Source of the DNA: Ophioderma brevispina
Taxonomy: Eukaryota > Echinodermata > Ophiuroidea > Amphilepidida > Ophiodermatidae
DNA: 64,000 bases
Reading direction: 5' to 3'
Assembly: GCA_023653785.1 (NCBI GenBank)
Contig: JAMKCH010014145.1
Span: 1-64,000, forward strand
Made by a program: the position numbers and the translations under genes. The notes beneath the pieces are model-generated. The model was not told the origin of the DNA, made no database searches, and was given only the letters and a program-made list of their open reading frames with translations. Each line of letters starts with the position of its first letter. The first letter of the stretch is position 1. Shown piece by piece: positions 24,490 through 34,794 of the stretch.

Positions 24490-24892
24490 GGTGGGGATAA
24501 ACAAGTCTAATAGATTGCAGGGTAGAACCTGAGAAGCGAGCGGTCAGATTCACTTTATTTCTGTCATATTGCCATAGAAAATTGTGCAAGCAAGAATTCC
24601 CTAAAAGTACCGTGTAAAAATCCCAAATGCCCAAATCCAGCAGATCGTGGCCGGCCCCCCCCAAGTTTAAGTCGTATTCTTTCGAATTCCTAGCCGAATA
24701 GTACTGACAGCTTTAGTAAAAGAATAGGGACGGAGGGTTCCCAAATAGGTCGTCTGATGTATGTGATTGGTCTCGAATCATTTCTGAAATGCACGATTTC
24801 AGTTTCGGTTATATGATCACCTGAAATGTATTCTGAGTCAGTAATAGTACTAGTAAGTAAACAATTATAAAACAATGTAAAATAATTCATGT
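24490..24892. other. intronic, nothing recognised
   Basis: AT-rich sequence before the minisatellite. No feature supported. Confidence 0.5.
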
Positions 24893-26140
24893 TAACATGG
24901 CCTGGTCATTGTCTCATACCCAGGACAATGTCCAATACCTCCGGACAATGTCCATACTCAGGACAATGTCACATTATCCCCAGGACAATGTCCCATACTA
25001 CAGGACAATGTCCCACCACAGGACAATGTCCCATACCTCCAAGGACACTATGTCCCATACCTCCAGGACAATGTTCCCCACCTCCCAGGACAAGGTCCCA
25101 TATCCCCGGGACAATGTATACCTCCAGGACAATGTCCCATACCTCCCAGGACAATGTCCCATATTCCGGGACAATGTCCTTCCCATAATTCAGGACAATG
25201 TCCCATACCCAGGACAGTCACATACTCCAAGGACAATGTCCCATACATCCGGGACATGTCCCATATCCCCAGGACAATGTTTAATACCCCAAGACAGTCC
25301 ATATCCCCACGACAATGTTCCCATACCCCAGGACCAATGACCCATTCCCCAGGACAATTGTCCCATACCCAGGACAAGGTCCATACCAGGAAAGTCTTAT
25401 ACCCCAGGACAATGTCCAATTCCCCCAGGACAATGCTCAACCATTACCCCCAGACAATGTCCCATACCCGGACAATGTCCCATACCCAGGGAAAATGTAC
25501 CATACCCCAGGACATTGTCCCATACTCCAGGAGAAACTCCCATACCCAGGACAATTCCAATACCCCAAAAACAATGTTCCATACCTCCAGGACGAAGTCC
25601 CGTACCTCCAGGACGATGTCCTATACCTCCAGGACGATGTCCCATACCCCAGGACGAGGTCCCATACCCCAGGACCATGTCCCATATCCACGGGACAAAG
25701 TCCCATATACCCCAAGGACAAGGTCCCATACCTCGAGGACAAATGTCCCATACCTCCAGGACACTGTCCCATATCCCGAACAAGTGTCCCATACCCCAGA
25801 CCAATGTACCATACACAGGCACAATTTGTCCCCATACCCCAGGACAATTTTTTATACCTCCAGGCCAATGACCCATAACTCCAGGGACAATGTCCCATAT
25901 TCCCCCAGGGACAATGTTCCCTACACCAGGACAATGTCCCATGACCTCGAGGACAATGCCCCAACCCTCCAGGACAATGTCCCATACCCCAGGACAATGT
26001 CCCCTACCCCAGGGACATTGTCCATACCCCAGGACAATGTCCAAAACTCCAGGACAATGTCCATATCCCCAGGACAATTGTCCCATACCCAGGACAATGT
26101 CTTGTACCCAGGACAATGTCCCAAACCAGGACAAGGTTAC
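24893..26140. repeat. minisatellite, 20-21 bp unit, ~60 copies
   Basis: The consensus is CCAGGACAATGTCCCATACC with occasional 21-bp variants. Each unit carries the 11-bp dyad GGACAATGTCC. Variants such as GGACGATGTCC and GGACAAGGTCC cluster near 25600-25760. Long frames on both strands, up to 339 codons, are repeat artefacts read through a stop-free unit. Confidence 0.95.
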
Positions 26141-27571
26141 TGGTGTATATCTAATCATTTCGAGAATCTGTAACCTCGAATCCCTCCAGTTTCAGCCCCT
26201 GTGTGACTAAAGATCTCCAGATATTGTGTCACAAAAGTGTCAATGAAGACATCAAGAAAATAGGTCAATATGCCCGCAAATATGCTAATTAAAAAATTTT
26301 TGCAAAATTAGGTATTAGCTTATACTGTTTTGTAAATCGAATCAGTTTGAGAAGGCCCCCCAAATCCAGCCAGAAGTGTCCGTCCCCCTGGTTTGAGTCG
26401 TGGTATTTATTTTTCTACTTTGATGACAGATGTCATAAAAAAAATGTTTGTTGCCGTAATCCTCGCTTTTACGGTTAAACCAATGACTACATCTAAAATT
26501 AGAATTTCTGGCCGCCCTCCCCTGTAAAAATACGAATATTACACGGGCGCCATTATTAGTATTGGACATTTTATTTATTATTTATTTTAAAATTATTTAT
26601 CGTATTTAATTAGTCAAGCAATGATTTTTTTAAAAATATCAGCACAACTTATTAATAGGTTTAAATGTCTAGAAAACAAGTACATTAAAATTATAAATTG
26701 CGACAAAACAAAATATCCAAACAGATGGAGATTAAAACAAATAATTGTTGAATATCGGACTACAAATGAAAACTTCAATATAATGGCGGAAATTCCTGTT
26801 AGTTTCCCGTAGATTAATAACTCCGAAGGAGTTAATGGTAAGAACGAATAGGGTCAAATGAGGGTCGGTATTTTTAAACCTGTCAGACTATAGATTTTCC
26901 AATAGCTGTCAATTATGTACATCGCGTTTGTCTATAAGAGCTTCGATTCGCGCTGCTATAATGCCGACATCTTGTTCAGCTTGCATGAGACTTTTCGTAA
27001 ACAGTTGTGTGTTTTTTTTTTTCATCGGCAGTTCTTCTTAATTTATTTAGATTAATTTCCTAAGAGGGGATGTTAGTTTTTTTTATGTAAGGGCTTTGGT
27101 TTGTCCGCTGAATACCAGGCGGTTGAGTTTTACTTAAATAATGCAAAGTCAATGCCAGCATTAGGTATGTCCTTGATCACGAATATTCAGAAAAGTTTTA
27201 AATTGATGATGCATTTTTATTCCTTATTAAAGGCAATCTGTTACAATTGACCATACTCTAATAAATGGTAATTATAATATTTATTCTTATTTATAGTGGG
27301 AAAATGGGTTTACTTCTGCGAAGTAATCAAAATGAAACAATGTTTCCTTTGATCCCATGGCCAATCTCTGTCCTTCTCAAAATCCCCCAAATCATTTTAC
27401 ACTCAGAAACCATGTCTACACCCATACGCATCCACGGGAGGACTGCAAAAATAGTATACACCATTCCTTTAGCACAGGAGCTAGCAGACATTGGTGAAAC
27501 AATCTCGAGTACAAAAGCTTTGAGTGATTAAATAGTCTAGACTGTGTGGAAAGGACGCCTGAAACATGATT
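26141..27571. other. intronic, nothing recognised
   Basis: AT-rich sequence. Small open frames at 26621-26812 and 27265-27531 lack splice-bounded conservation that I can recognise. Confidence 0.45.
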
Positions 27572-28030
27572 ATTAAGGGCCGCAAGTGGTGCCTTAGGAG
27601 AGGGGGGGGGAGCCAACCAAAGACAAAGATTGTACAGGGGCGTCAATTTTTAAATTGATCAAATCATGTTAAAAAGTAACCACATTATTTGTTAACTATA
27701 AGGATTCAGAAAAGGTATAGTTTGTATATATGCAATGCAAGCGCCAAGGCTACTAAAAAAAGCAAAAATCATAAAAAAAGGGTAAATTCAGTTGTACAGG
27801 GGTTTAAATTCAAACTGATCCAAACCGTTGGGGATTTTTGAAAAAAATGGTTGCAAAGTATTGGTGGAGCTCTTAGGATTTACAAAAGACGAAAGAGTTT
27901 TGGCTGATCCTTGTGGTTAGACCAATAACATAAAATTTTCAACATGATGGATCAATTAAAAAATGTTGGACTCCTGTACAAACTTTTGTCTTGCCCCCCC
28001 TCTCCTTAAGGCCACATTGCTGTGCACTTA
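27572..28030. mobile_element. MITE-like element with ~70-bp inverted termini
   Basis: GTGGTGCCTTAGGAGAGGGG and GATTGTACAGGGGCGTCAA at the left pair with CCCCTCTCCTTAAGGCCAC and TCCTGTACAAACTTTTGTC at the right. An extra internal TTGTACAGGGGTTTAAATT near 27793 repeats the left subterminal sequence in direct orientation. Confidence 0.75.
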
Positions 28031-28619
28031 CGAATCATTTACATGGGTCCCTGTCGTCTTGTCAACATATTTACACTCAAACCTTTTGTATTTGAGATGT
28101 GTTACAAAGGTCTGCTAGCTCCTGGGTTATTTCATTTCAAAGGAAATATAAGTTCCAAAAAAAAACCATAATGCAAAGCACACAGAGGACACCCATCTAT
28201 TTATGCCACCAGCTAAGCAATCAATCATATATTTTACACTGTAAAATGTAATGTCAAAACTCCTAGTAGGTTGTATTAGGTCAAGACAAAAAGTTGGTCT
28301 CAGGCTTCCTGTGCTCATAACGTTTAAAAAAAATCACATTTCACATTTTTTAAAAGCTTTTTGCATTATTTTTTCAGTATCATTGGTTGCTTCATTACTT
28401 GTCTCAGGACTTATTGTAAACTATAAAGAACAAAAACCATATTGATAATATAAAGGGGAATCCATGCAACCTCCAAAGTTACCTTTTTCAATTTGTAAAA
28501 TGGATCCAATCCAGCTTCCAATTGGGTTGTTTTGTCAAACCTAGCATCGTAAAATACCAAGTTAAATTTTATCATGATAATGAAATGGCCTTAACATGAA
28601 TGATTGTCCTTCAAGTGGT
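28031..28619. other. intronic, nothing recognised
   Basis: AT-rich sequence, no feature supported. Confidence 0.5.
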
Positions 28620-28623
28620 TTAA

Positions 28624-29538
28624 GGTTGAAACAAGAGATTTCACATATCAAGGTGTCCCTAAAAAAATTGAAATACTGATTTTGCCTGATGCAAGCTTTC
28701 CATCACAAATACACCCATATGAAAGGAATTAAAGCTGAAAAAGTTCTTGATACAAAAATTGTTAAATTCTTATTTCCATAGGAGCAATATGAATTCAGCC
28801 TATGTTTTAATATTGAAAATTTCGCGGTTCTCGGCATTTGCGCTCGCTATATTCAAAGAAGATAAGCTGTGGGCCGCCCCATGACCTTTGACCCTGGCAC
28901 ATGACCTCTGACCTCATCAACATATGAGGGATCACATGGTGCACCTATGACACAAGTTTGGTTCCAAATGAACTTCAAGTTTTCAATTTAGGTCAATTTT
29001 ACATGTTTAGCTCATTTTTCAACTTGACCTCACACGACCTTTGACCTTTCAACATGACCTTTGACCTCATCAACATATGAGGGATCCCATTGTGCACCTA
29101 TGACAGAAGTTTGGTTCCAAATGAAGTTCAACTTTTCAATTGAGGTCAATTTAAAAAAAAACTTAATTTAGTGACACACATCCACACACCCCCACACACA
29201 CACACACATACACACGCACACATACACACGCACAACGGATTGCTAAGTGGTCCTGCCAGCTATAGCTGGCGGCCCACAAAAATCACCTTTTTTCTCTCTT
29301 TTAAGATATTTCTGTAGCCAAATCCAAGGTAAGAGATCTATTGAGTGTCTAATTTATATTCCATTATGGCAAGAGTTCCATATGTACCTCCTTTAAAATT
29401 GTACAGGAAACAAATTCTTTTTTATTTTTGGCCTTAGGGTTAGGGTATTTGTTAGTGTAAGGTCGTAAATATGGAACTCTTTCCAAAATTACTATTATGA
29501 CACAATATTTGGATGCCTCAAAATCTTTCGTTGGATCT
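28624..29538. mobile_element. TTAA-flanked MITE containing a nested insertion
   Basis: Intact TTAA sits on both sides (28620-28623 and 29539-29542). The ends GGTTGAAACAAGAGATTTC and AAATCTTTCGTTGGATCT are the family's inverted termini. The left part to about 28820 and the right part from about 29283 align with the uninterrupted 39.09 kb copy. The intervening ~460 bp is a later insertion. Confidence 0.88.
28821..29283. mobile_element. TGACCT-family insertion, copy 2 (nested)
   Basis: It starts with CGGTTCTCGGCATTTGCGC. The stem TGTGGGCCGCC (28868-28878) has its perfect complement GGCGGCCCACA at 29268-29278. Between lie repeats of ATGACCTTTGACCTCATCAA, AAGTTTGGTTCCAAATGAAG and a CA-rich tract. 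Directly before the right stem is the palindrome GCCAGCTATAGCTGGC. An A-rich stretch follows the right stem. Confidence 0.75.
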
Positions 29539-29542
29539 TTAA

Positions 29543-29862
29543 ATACATATGATGATAATGAGTTATCTTTGAGATATGTAATAAATATGTGATGAAAATA
29601 TCCATGTGAATCACCCTGGCCCACTGTAGCAATCCTGGAGCTAATAAAGCCAGAATCTTCCACTTTAATTTTGTATAATCTTTCATGATTTATAGTCTGT
29701 GTCTTTTAGAAATACTCTCATAAAATTGTCTAATTGTTGGTAAGCAAATGTTTAAATCAACACGGTCCTTTTTTTAAAAAAAAACTCAACTTGAAAAATT
29801 GTAAAAATGTACAGTCCTTGCACATTTCATGCACTGTCCCTTCAATGACTGCTTAATAGTAG
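29543..29862. other. intronic, nothing recognised
   Basis: AT-rich sequence, no feature supported. Confidence 0.5.
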
Positions 29863-31170
29863 AGGTGTAATATGACACATGTCCTATACAACCTTGAAAA
29901 AATTCTAATAAAAGGCCTCTTTGTATATTCTGGTAGGCCTATATGAATAATTACCAAAAAATTTGTCCGGCCTTCTAGTTGCTGCGTTGGTCAGATCAAG
30001 GTCAAAGGTCAATGACCTTTATACGGCCTATGATGGGTTATAACTGCTCATCCAATTGGCCTAGAAGCAAAAAGATGGTGTCTATACCCATGTTTTGGGG
30101 GTCAATAAACACAATAAAAACAGTCTTGAGGCTTACAAATGAAGTCATCATTATCTTTCAGCATAGAAAGCACTTTTAATCAAAATTTTCCACTTTCCTC
30201 AACATAAATTAGCTTTTCATTCTGTACAAATAACCAAAACGTGACCAAATCTAAATGACAAAGCCAACAACTATTGCCAAACCATGGATTGGATTAATTA
30301 GCCATTATTGACAAATCTCTCATTTGGCCTATCAGAAGCCTATTACCACTGTTGCAATAAGCCAACTCCAAACTTCATTAGCAGGGTGCGGGATTCGGCC
30401 TGCTCCACCAAATGTTTTCTCACAAAAAATAAAAGCAACACTTCAAACACCTTCTTGAGGGTGGAGAATCACAATTGAGGGAGGACCGATCGTAAGTCTT
30501 ATAGGTGACACATGTCCTATGTAACCTTGAACAAATTCTCATAAAGCTTTTTTGTTAATTTCTGGTAGGAGTTGGTCAGAGTTCAAAGGTCACAGACCTT
30601 TAAGGCATGTATGGGCCATACTCTCAGTCTCCATTGCCTAGAAGCAAAAGGTGGTATCTATACCCATATTTTGGGGTCAAAAAACACTAAACATATTTTT
30701 AGGCTTACAAAAGGCAGCCATCATTGCTTCAGCATAGAAAGCCACTTTTAATCGCGATTTTTTTACAATTCTCTCAACGTAAATTAGCCAATTCGGCATC
30801 TGTACAAATATAACAACATATTTGACCTTAATATATATATACTGAAACCAGCTCATTATTTCATCAAATACTGTCTTGACAGATCCTCTAACTGATGAAT
30901 CCTGTTGTGATTTACTGTGGTACAAGAGATAGACCTTTTTGCATAAAGATTCACTGGTTACATTCTCCCCAAACCCCCATTACCAGCGCTGCTAATAACC
31001 AACTCCCAAAATAGTCGGGAACATGCACGCCACCCTAATCACGGACCACATCATGCGGGTGGCTTATTCGCCCTTCCGCACAATGTTTTCGCTCCAAAAA
31101 AAAAACCATCAGACAAAACCTTCAACGACCTTCTTTTTTTTTGTAGGTGGAGAATAACAATTTGCGTGAG
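29863..31170. repeat. tandem duplication, ~640-bp unit, two copies
   Basis: Unit 1 begins at 29863 (GACACATGTCCTATACAACC) and unit 2 at 30501 (GACACATGTCCTATGTAACC). Shared blocks in order are AATGACCTTTA-like sequence, GCCTAGAAGCAAAA, CTATACCCAT with TTTTGGGG, CAGCATAGAAAGC, and CCAAATGTTTTCTC / GGGTGGAGAATCACAATT. A part of the unit recurs inverted near 34470-34605. Confidence 0.8.
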
Positions 31171-33850
31171 CGCCATAAGGCGCGGAAGGGTATCATACCT
31201 CACTTCCCCACTGTACTAGTGCTAGCTTCCTTCCACACCTTACTTTGTTGCACGAATACCACTGGCTTAATCAGGGCGAAGAGGTCGCAGAGGTAGCCAA
31301 CACCAACGCAACCCCTGTCAACGCACCACCAAAAGTCGCCTAATGCTCCTGGTTCAATGTTAGTCGATCCATCCAAGAGGGAGTGGACGGCGACACCCCT
31401 CTCTGCTTGACTACACATGCAGCAAATGATTGGTTGTAGTGAAGAAATCCAACCGACATTGTCCAAAATGTCTGGGATGAAGGCCTCTTGATAGAAGGCC
31501 CAGGAGGAGCGTGAGCTCGACATCACCTGCCTACCAAGAGCCAGTCAACCAACATGGTGTTTTTGTGTGCATTTCAGATGACTGAGGATCCAGCTAGCTC
31601 AATGTGTCCCTAGTTGCAGGCTTCTCTGAGCTGCCTCCCCGGTCTGCAACTATGTTGAGACATGGCAGAAACTCCGGTTTCGGGGTAAAAGGAAGAGTAC
31701 GATTCTTGGCCAAAAAGCATGTGGAAGAATATAAGAACCTCCTTGCCTCAAAGCGGTAGTGGGGCCGGCGTTTGGCAGACAACCCCCTTGGCCCAAAGCC
31801 ACACCGGAAGTTCCGAAGCTAAGCTTTCCGTTGGTAAAAAAAATAAACTGTTCCGACCCCAAGAATGCAAGACCAACGGTAAATCCCCCTCCAGGACAAC
31901 AAGGCTACACCCGGGGGGTCGATTCTAACATTCCCTTTGCAGATGATTGGACAGAGGGACTGAAGAACCGTCATGTCATCACCGCCCGTTTATGGCGCTG
32001 GTCTTTGGCTGTTCGGTTACACACGAAACCTCGGACCGTCCAGGACATTTTAGTTAAACCCCTCCGAAATTGCCACCTGGGTCTACGGTCCTCAAAATTG
32101 CATGGATCGCACTCCTATCGTCACACCATGCACTGGTAATGGCGGAGTCTCGAATCCAATGATGCTCTAGTGGATTTGCCTGATCAGTGAGCATGGCAGC
32201 CTGTGCAGAGTCCCACCTCAGGGACATTCGGCAAAATTTCATCAGCCAGTCTGAGCATGGGTGGTGCACTCTGGGACGAACGCTTCGACTGGAGGACCTC
32301 TTACCGGGTCCCCTCCCTTTGGAAGATCGATCTGTTCCCTTACAACGGCCTGGAAAAACCACAGCTACCGTGCATAATGGGGCTACCACACCCTGTTAAA
32401 CACCCTCTGTTTTAATAACTTTTTACAGTGCGGCCAGGCATTCTGAGACGAGCGCCTCAGGACTTTTGGGATCTGCAACCCTTGAGAGCTATGATCAAGC
32501 CCTATGCTATCCCTCCTTACCAACCACTGCATGCGTCCCATTTTGGACTAGCCTGGGTATCCGAGTTCCAAGAGTAGGCCCCCTAATATGGGCCACTCTG
32601 ACGATCATGCTTGAGTGCCAACAGATCCACGTGTGGACGGTCCCCATCAAAAGCTTTGCGGCATCCTGCCAAGTAGGCTGCCACTCAACCGCGGTCTCCG
32701 ACTTTTGGCTGTGTCTGGATGAGGGACCCCCTGTAGACTGTCCGCAAACCAAACCATGTCCACTCCGAAACAGGGATGCAATAGCCAAGACGTCATATAA
32801 CCCAGACCCAAGATTCTCCGAACGGCTTAACCACACGAGGTGCCCAAAAGTATTCTAATGAGCATACTCACTTCATTATCATATTTGGGCACCACGCATA
32901 TGTGGTTTACGTTCGTCTTATTTGGAAATCCTTAGCATATTTATGCGACACGCTGTTTTTTACGTCGGTCACACTCACTAGAGAAGACAACACTACAATG
33001 ATGCCACATGCTCTCACTCGGACTCAAATCTCTCTTTTCCTAAGCAAAATTACCAAGGGGTCATCAGCAGACTTTTTGTGCATTATGGTTGCAGGAATCT
33101 TTTTAGATGCATGGTTTCTTTTATCGATTGGGTTTCGCATTAAGGTTTCGCATAATTAATTGCATAAACATGCTATCATACAATGGACATGGGATGCAAC
33201 ACTGATCAACAAAAAAAAACATACCCGTGACTCACGGATTTATTTGCGTGTGCTTGCGCCTCACCAGTGACGCACGCGCGTGCTTACGTCACAACACCAA
33301 CGCGCGCGGTTGAGAAAGAGTCCGGTTACGGGCTTTGGGCTATTCCACAAACACGCGCATTCCCTCTTGTTTATTATTCCAGCCTCTAATGGATTAGCCC
33401 CGAGTCCCATCGCGGCACCCCCCAAATTCGACGATCTCCCTGCATGCCTGTGAACTGATTACAACCCCTTCCTTGTTTAAAGTCACCACCTTCATCTTGT
33501 CGCGCGGACCAACCATTCACCTTCCCTGACCACGGGGAGAGGCAGTGCCGCAAATCCAGAGAGACGGCGAACAACTCAAGGACGTTTATATGAGCCTAGG
33601 AGGCTGGTCAGCGGCCTTCCCCAGAGATAGTAGTGAGCCCCCCACCTTAACGCATCCTGTCAGGGTGTTAACCACTATTGTCAGGGTGTTTGATAGGTAC
33701 AGGTAGCTGAATGGGACTCCTTGCTCGTAATAGTGGCAAAGTCCACCCATTGAGTCGGCGTACCTTCGTCTCCTGGGGGAAGGTGGGTGTTTACCACTGC
33801 CATCACGTTTTTTTATCTGGCCCAAACCATACAGTTTGAACCTATGCTGT
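31171..33850. other. GC- and CpG-richer interval, identity unknown
   Basis: Base composition is near 50% GC against roughly 35-40% around it. Open frames of 108-130 codons occur on both strands (31200-31526 minus, 31759-32139 plus, 32466-32858 plus). Acceptor-like tracts precede two plus-strand stretches (CTTTGCAG near 31942 and TTTTTACAG near 32430). I recognise no domain. It could be an unrecognised element, a nested gene fragment or eroded coding sequence. Confidence 0.35.
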
Positions 33851-34469
33851 ATCTAATCTTGGGACCATCTTTTTGCTTCATTAGTACAAAATACTCTGCA
33901 CGAAAACCGTACTGTTGGGTAGGTAGACAAGACTCAGTTTTTGAGTAAGGATGGTACCATGCACACCTTATAATATTTTTTTTTTCAATTCTAAAAATAT
34001 ATATGCTTTATGCACTGATAAATGTGTATGTTACAAAACTTGATATTCCTTTCATAATCACCCTAAAATCTAGCAAAATCACACATGAATCCTGTATTTT
34101 AACTCAAAAAGAAGTTTTTTAGCACAATCGGAGAAATCAAGTTTCGCATGATTATTACTTCATAAACATTACTATACGCAAATGGAGACTATTGGACATT
34201 TTTGAATCAATGGAAGAAAACCTAGACCCAGCCACCTGTACCAGAAACAAAGGGTCAGAGGCTTTGTAACTCCGAAATTCAATCAAGAGGTCCTTAACCA
34301 CCCTTTAATGTTGGGGCGAAGTTTACAGTACAATTTCATGCAGATAATGCATCCTTTTGTAATCAAGAAGGTCATTGATCGTGTGTCCTGATGGCTAATT
34401 TGTTGTTTGCCACAAAAACCTGGTAGAGCGACCCTCATTGTGTGCTTTTAAACCATGGTTGAGGTTATG
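33851..34469. other. intronic, nothing recognised
   Basis: AT-rich sequence. The right part grades into the inverted partial copy of the 29.9 kb unit. Confidence 0.45.
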
Positions 34470-34605
34470 ATCCATGTTATTCTTATAAAGGTCATTGACC
34501 TGGACCTTGAATTCTTACCAACGCCGCTGCCAGAAGGCCGGACAAATTTGTTCATATAATTCACTAGCCCTACAAGAATATCAAACTGTCTTTTATTAAA
34601 TTCTT
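34470..34605 (-). repeat. inverted partial copy of the 29.9-kb duplicated unit
   Basis: On the complementary strand it reads AAATTTGTCCGGCCTTCT, GCGTTGGT and GGTCAATGACCTTTAT in the same order as 29955-30030. Confidence 0.65.
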
Positions 34606-34649
34606 TTCACGGTCGAATCGCATATGGCCTCTACTACATGACAACTTCC

Positions 34650-34794
34650 TCTTGTCCCCAGGCACAACCTTTTCTGGCCAGCGTGTTCATGACATATTTA
34701 CCAAAGTCTCCCCCACCACCTCCTGGCCTGCACTCTAAGAAAAGTGTCCATTTAGCACTGTCTGACTTTGATGGTACAACTCCCACCAGTTCAC
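34650..34794 (-). CDS. DMGDH: DMGDH homologue, aminomethyltransferase-domain exon (frameshifted)
   Basis: After an acceptor (ACTTCTGCAG) at 34795-34804 the exon gives GEL in one frame and WELYHQSQTVL in the next. The first frame's neighbour then carries SAGQEVVG, and DFGKYVMNTLARKG returns in the original frame. From memory, vertebrate DMGDH reads GELGWELYH, then NAGQEEG, then NFGTYAMNALR in the same order. This is therefore the tetrahydrofolate-binding half of the enzyme, just upstream of the terminal exon in protein order. At least two single-base shifts and an in-frame TAG between QTVL and SAGQ break it as given. The 3' edge is uncertain because no good donor is visible. Either sequencing error or true decay would explain it; errors seem likelier given the intact exons elsewhere. 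Confidence 0.72.

Noticed and set aside
25154..26173. 339-codon plus-strand and 253-codon minus-strand open frames
   Set aside because: Both are translations of the 20-21 bp minisatellite, open on both strands, with frame slips wherever the unit length varies.
27265..27531. Plus-strand frame with a stretch faintly like the DMGDH terminal exon
   Set aside because: Only a short run of similar residues, no nucleotide-level match and no splice boundaries.
31200..31526. Minus-strand 108-codon frame resembling the glycine-rich end of the FAD domain
   Set aside because: It would be out of order relative to the 34.7 kb exon and the key glycine pattern is missing.
31942..32139. Plus-strand frame with slight resemblance to an N-terminal FAD-binding fold
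   Set aside because: The conserved glycines are absent, the strand is opposite to DMGDH, and the similarity is within chance.
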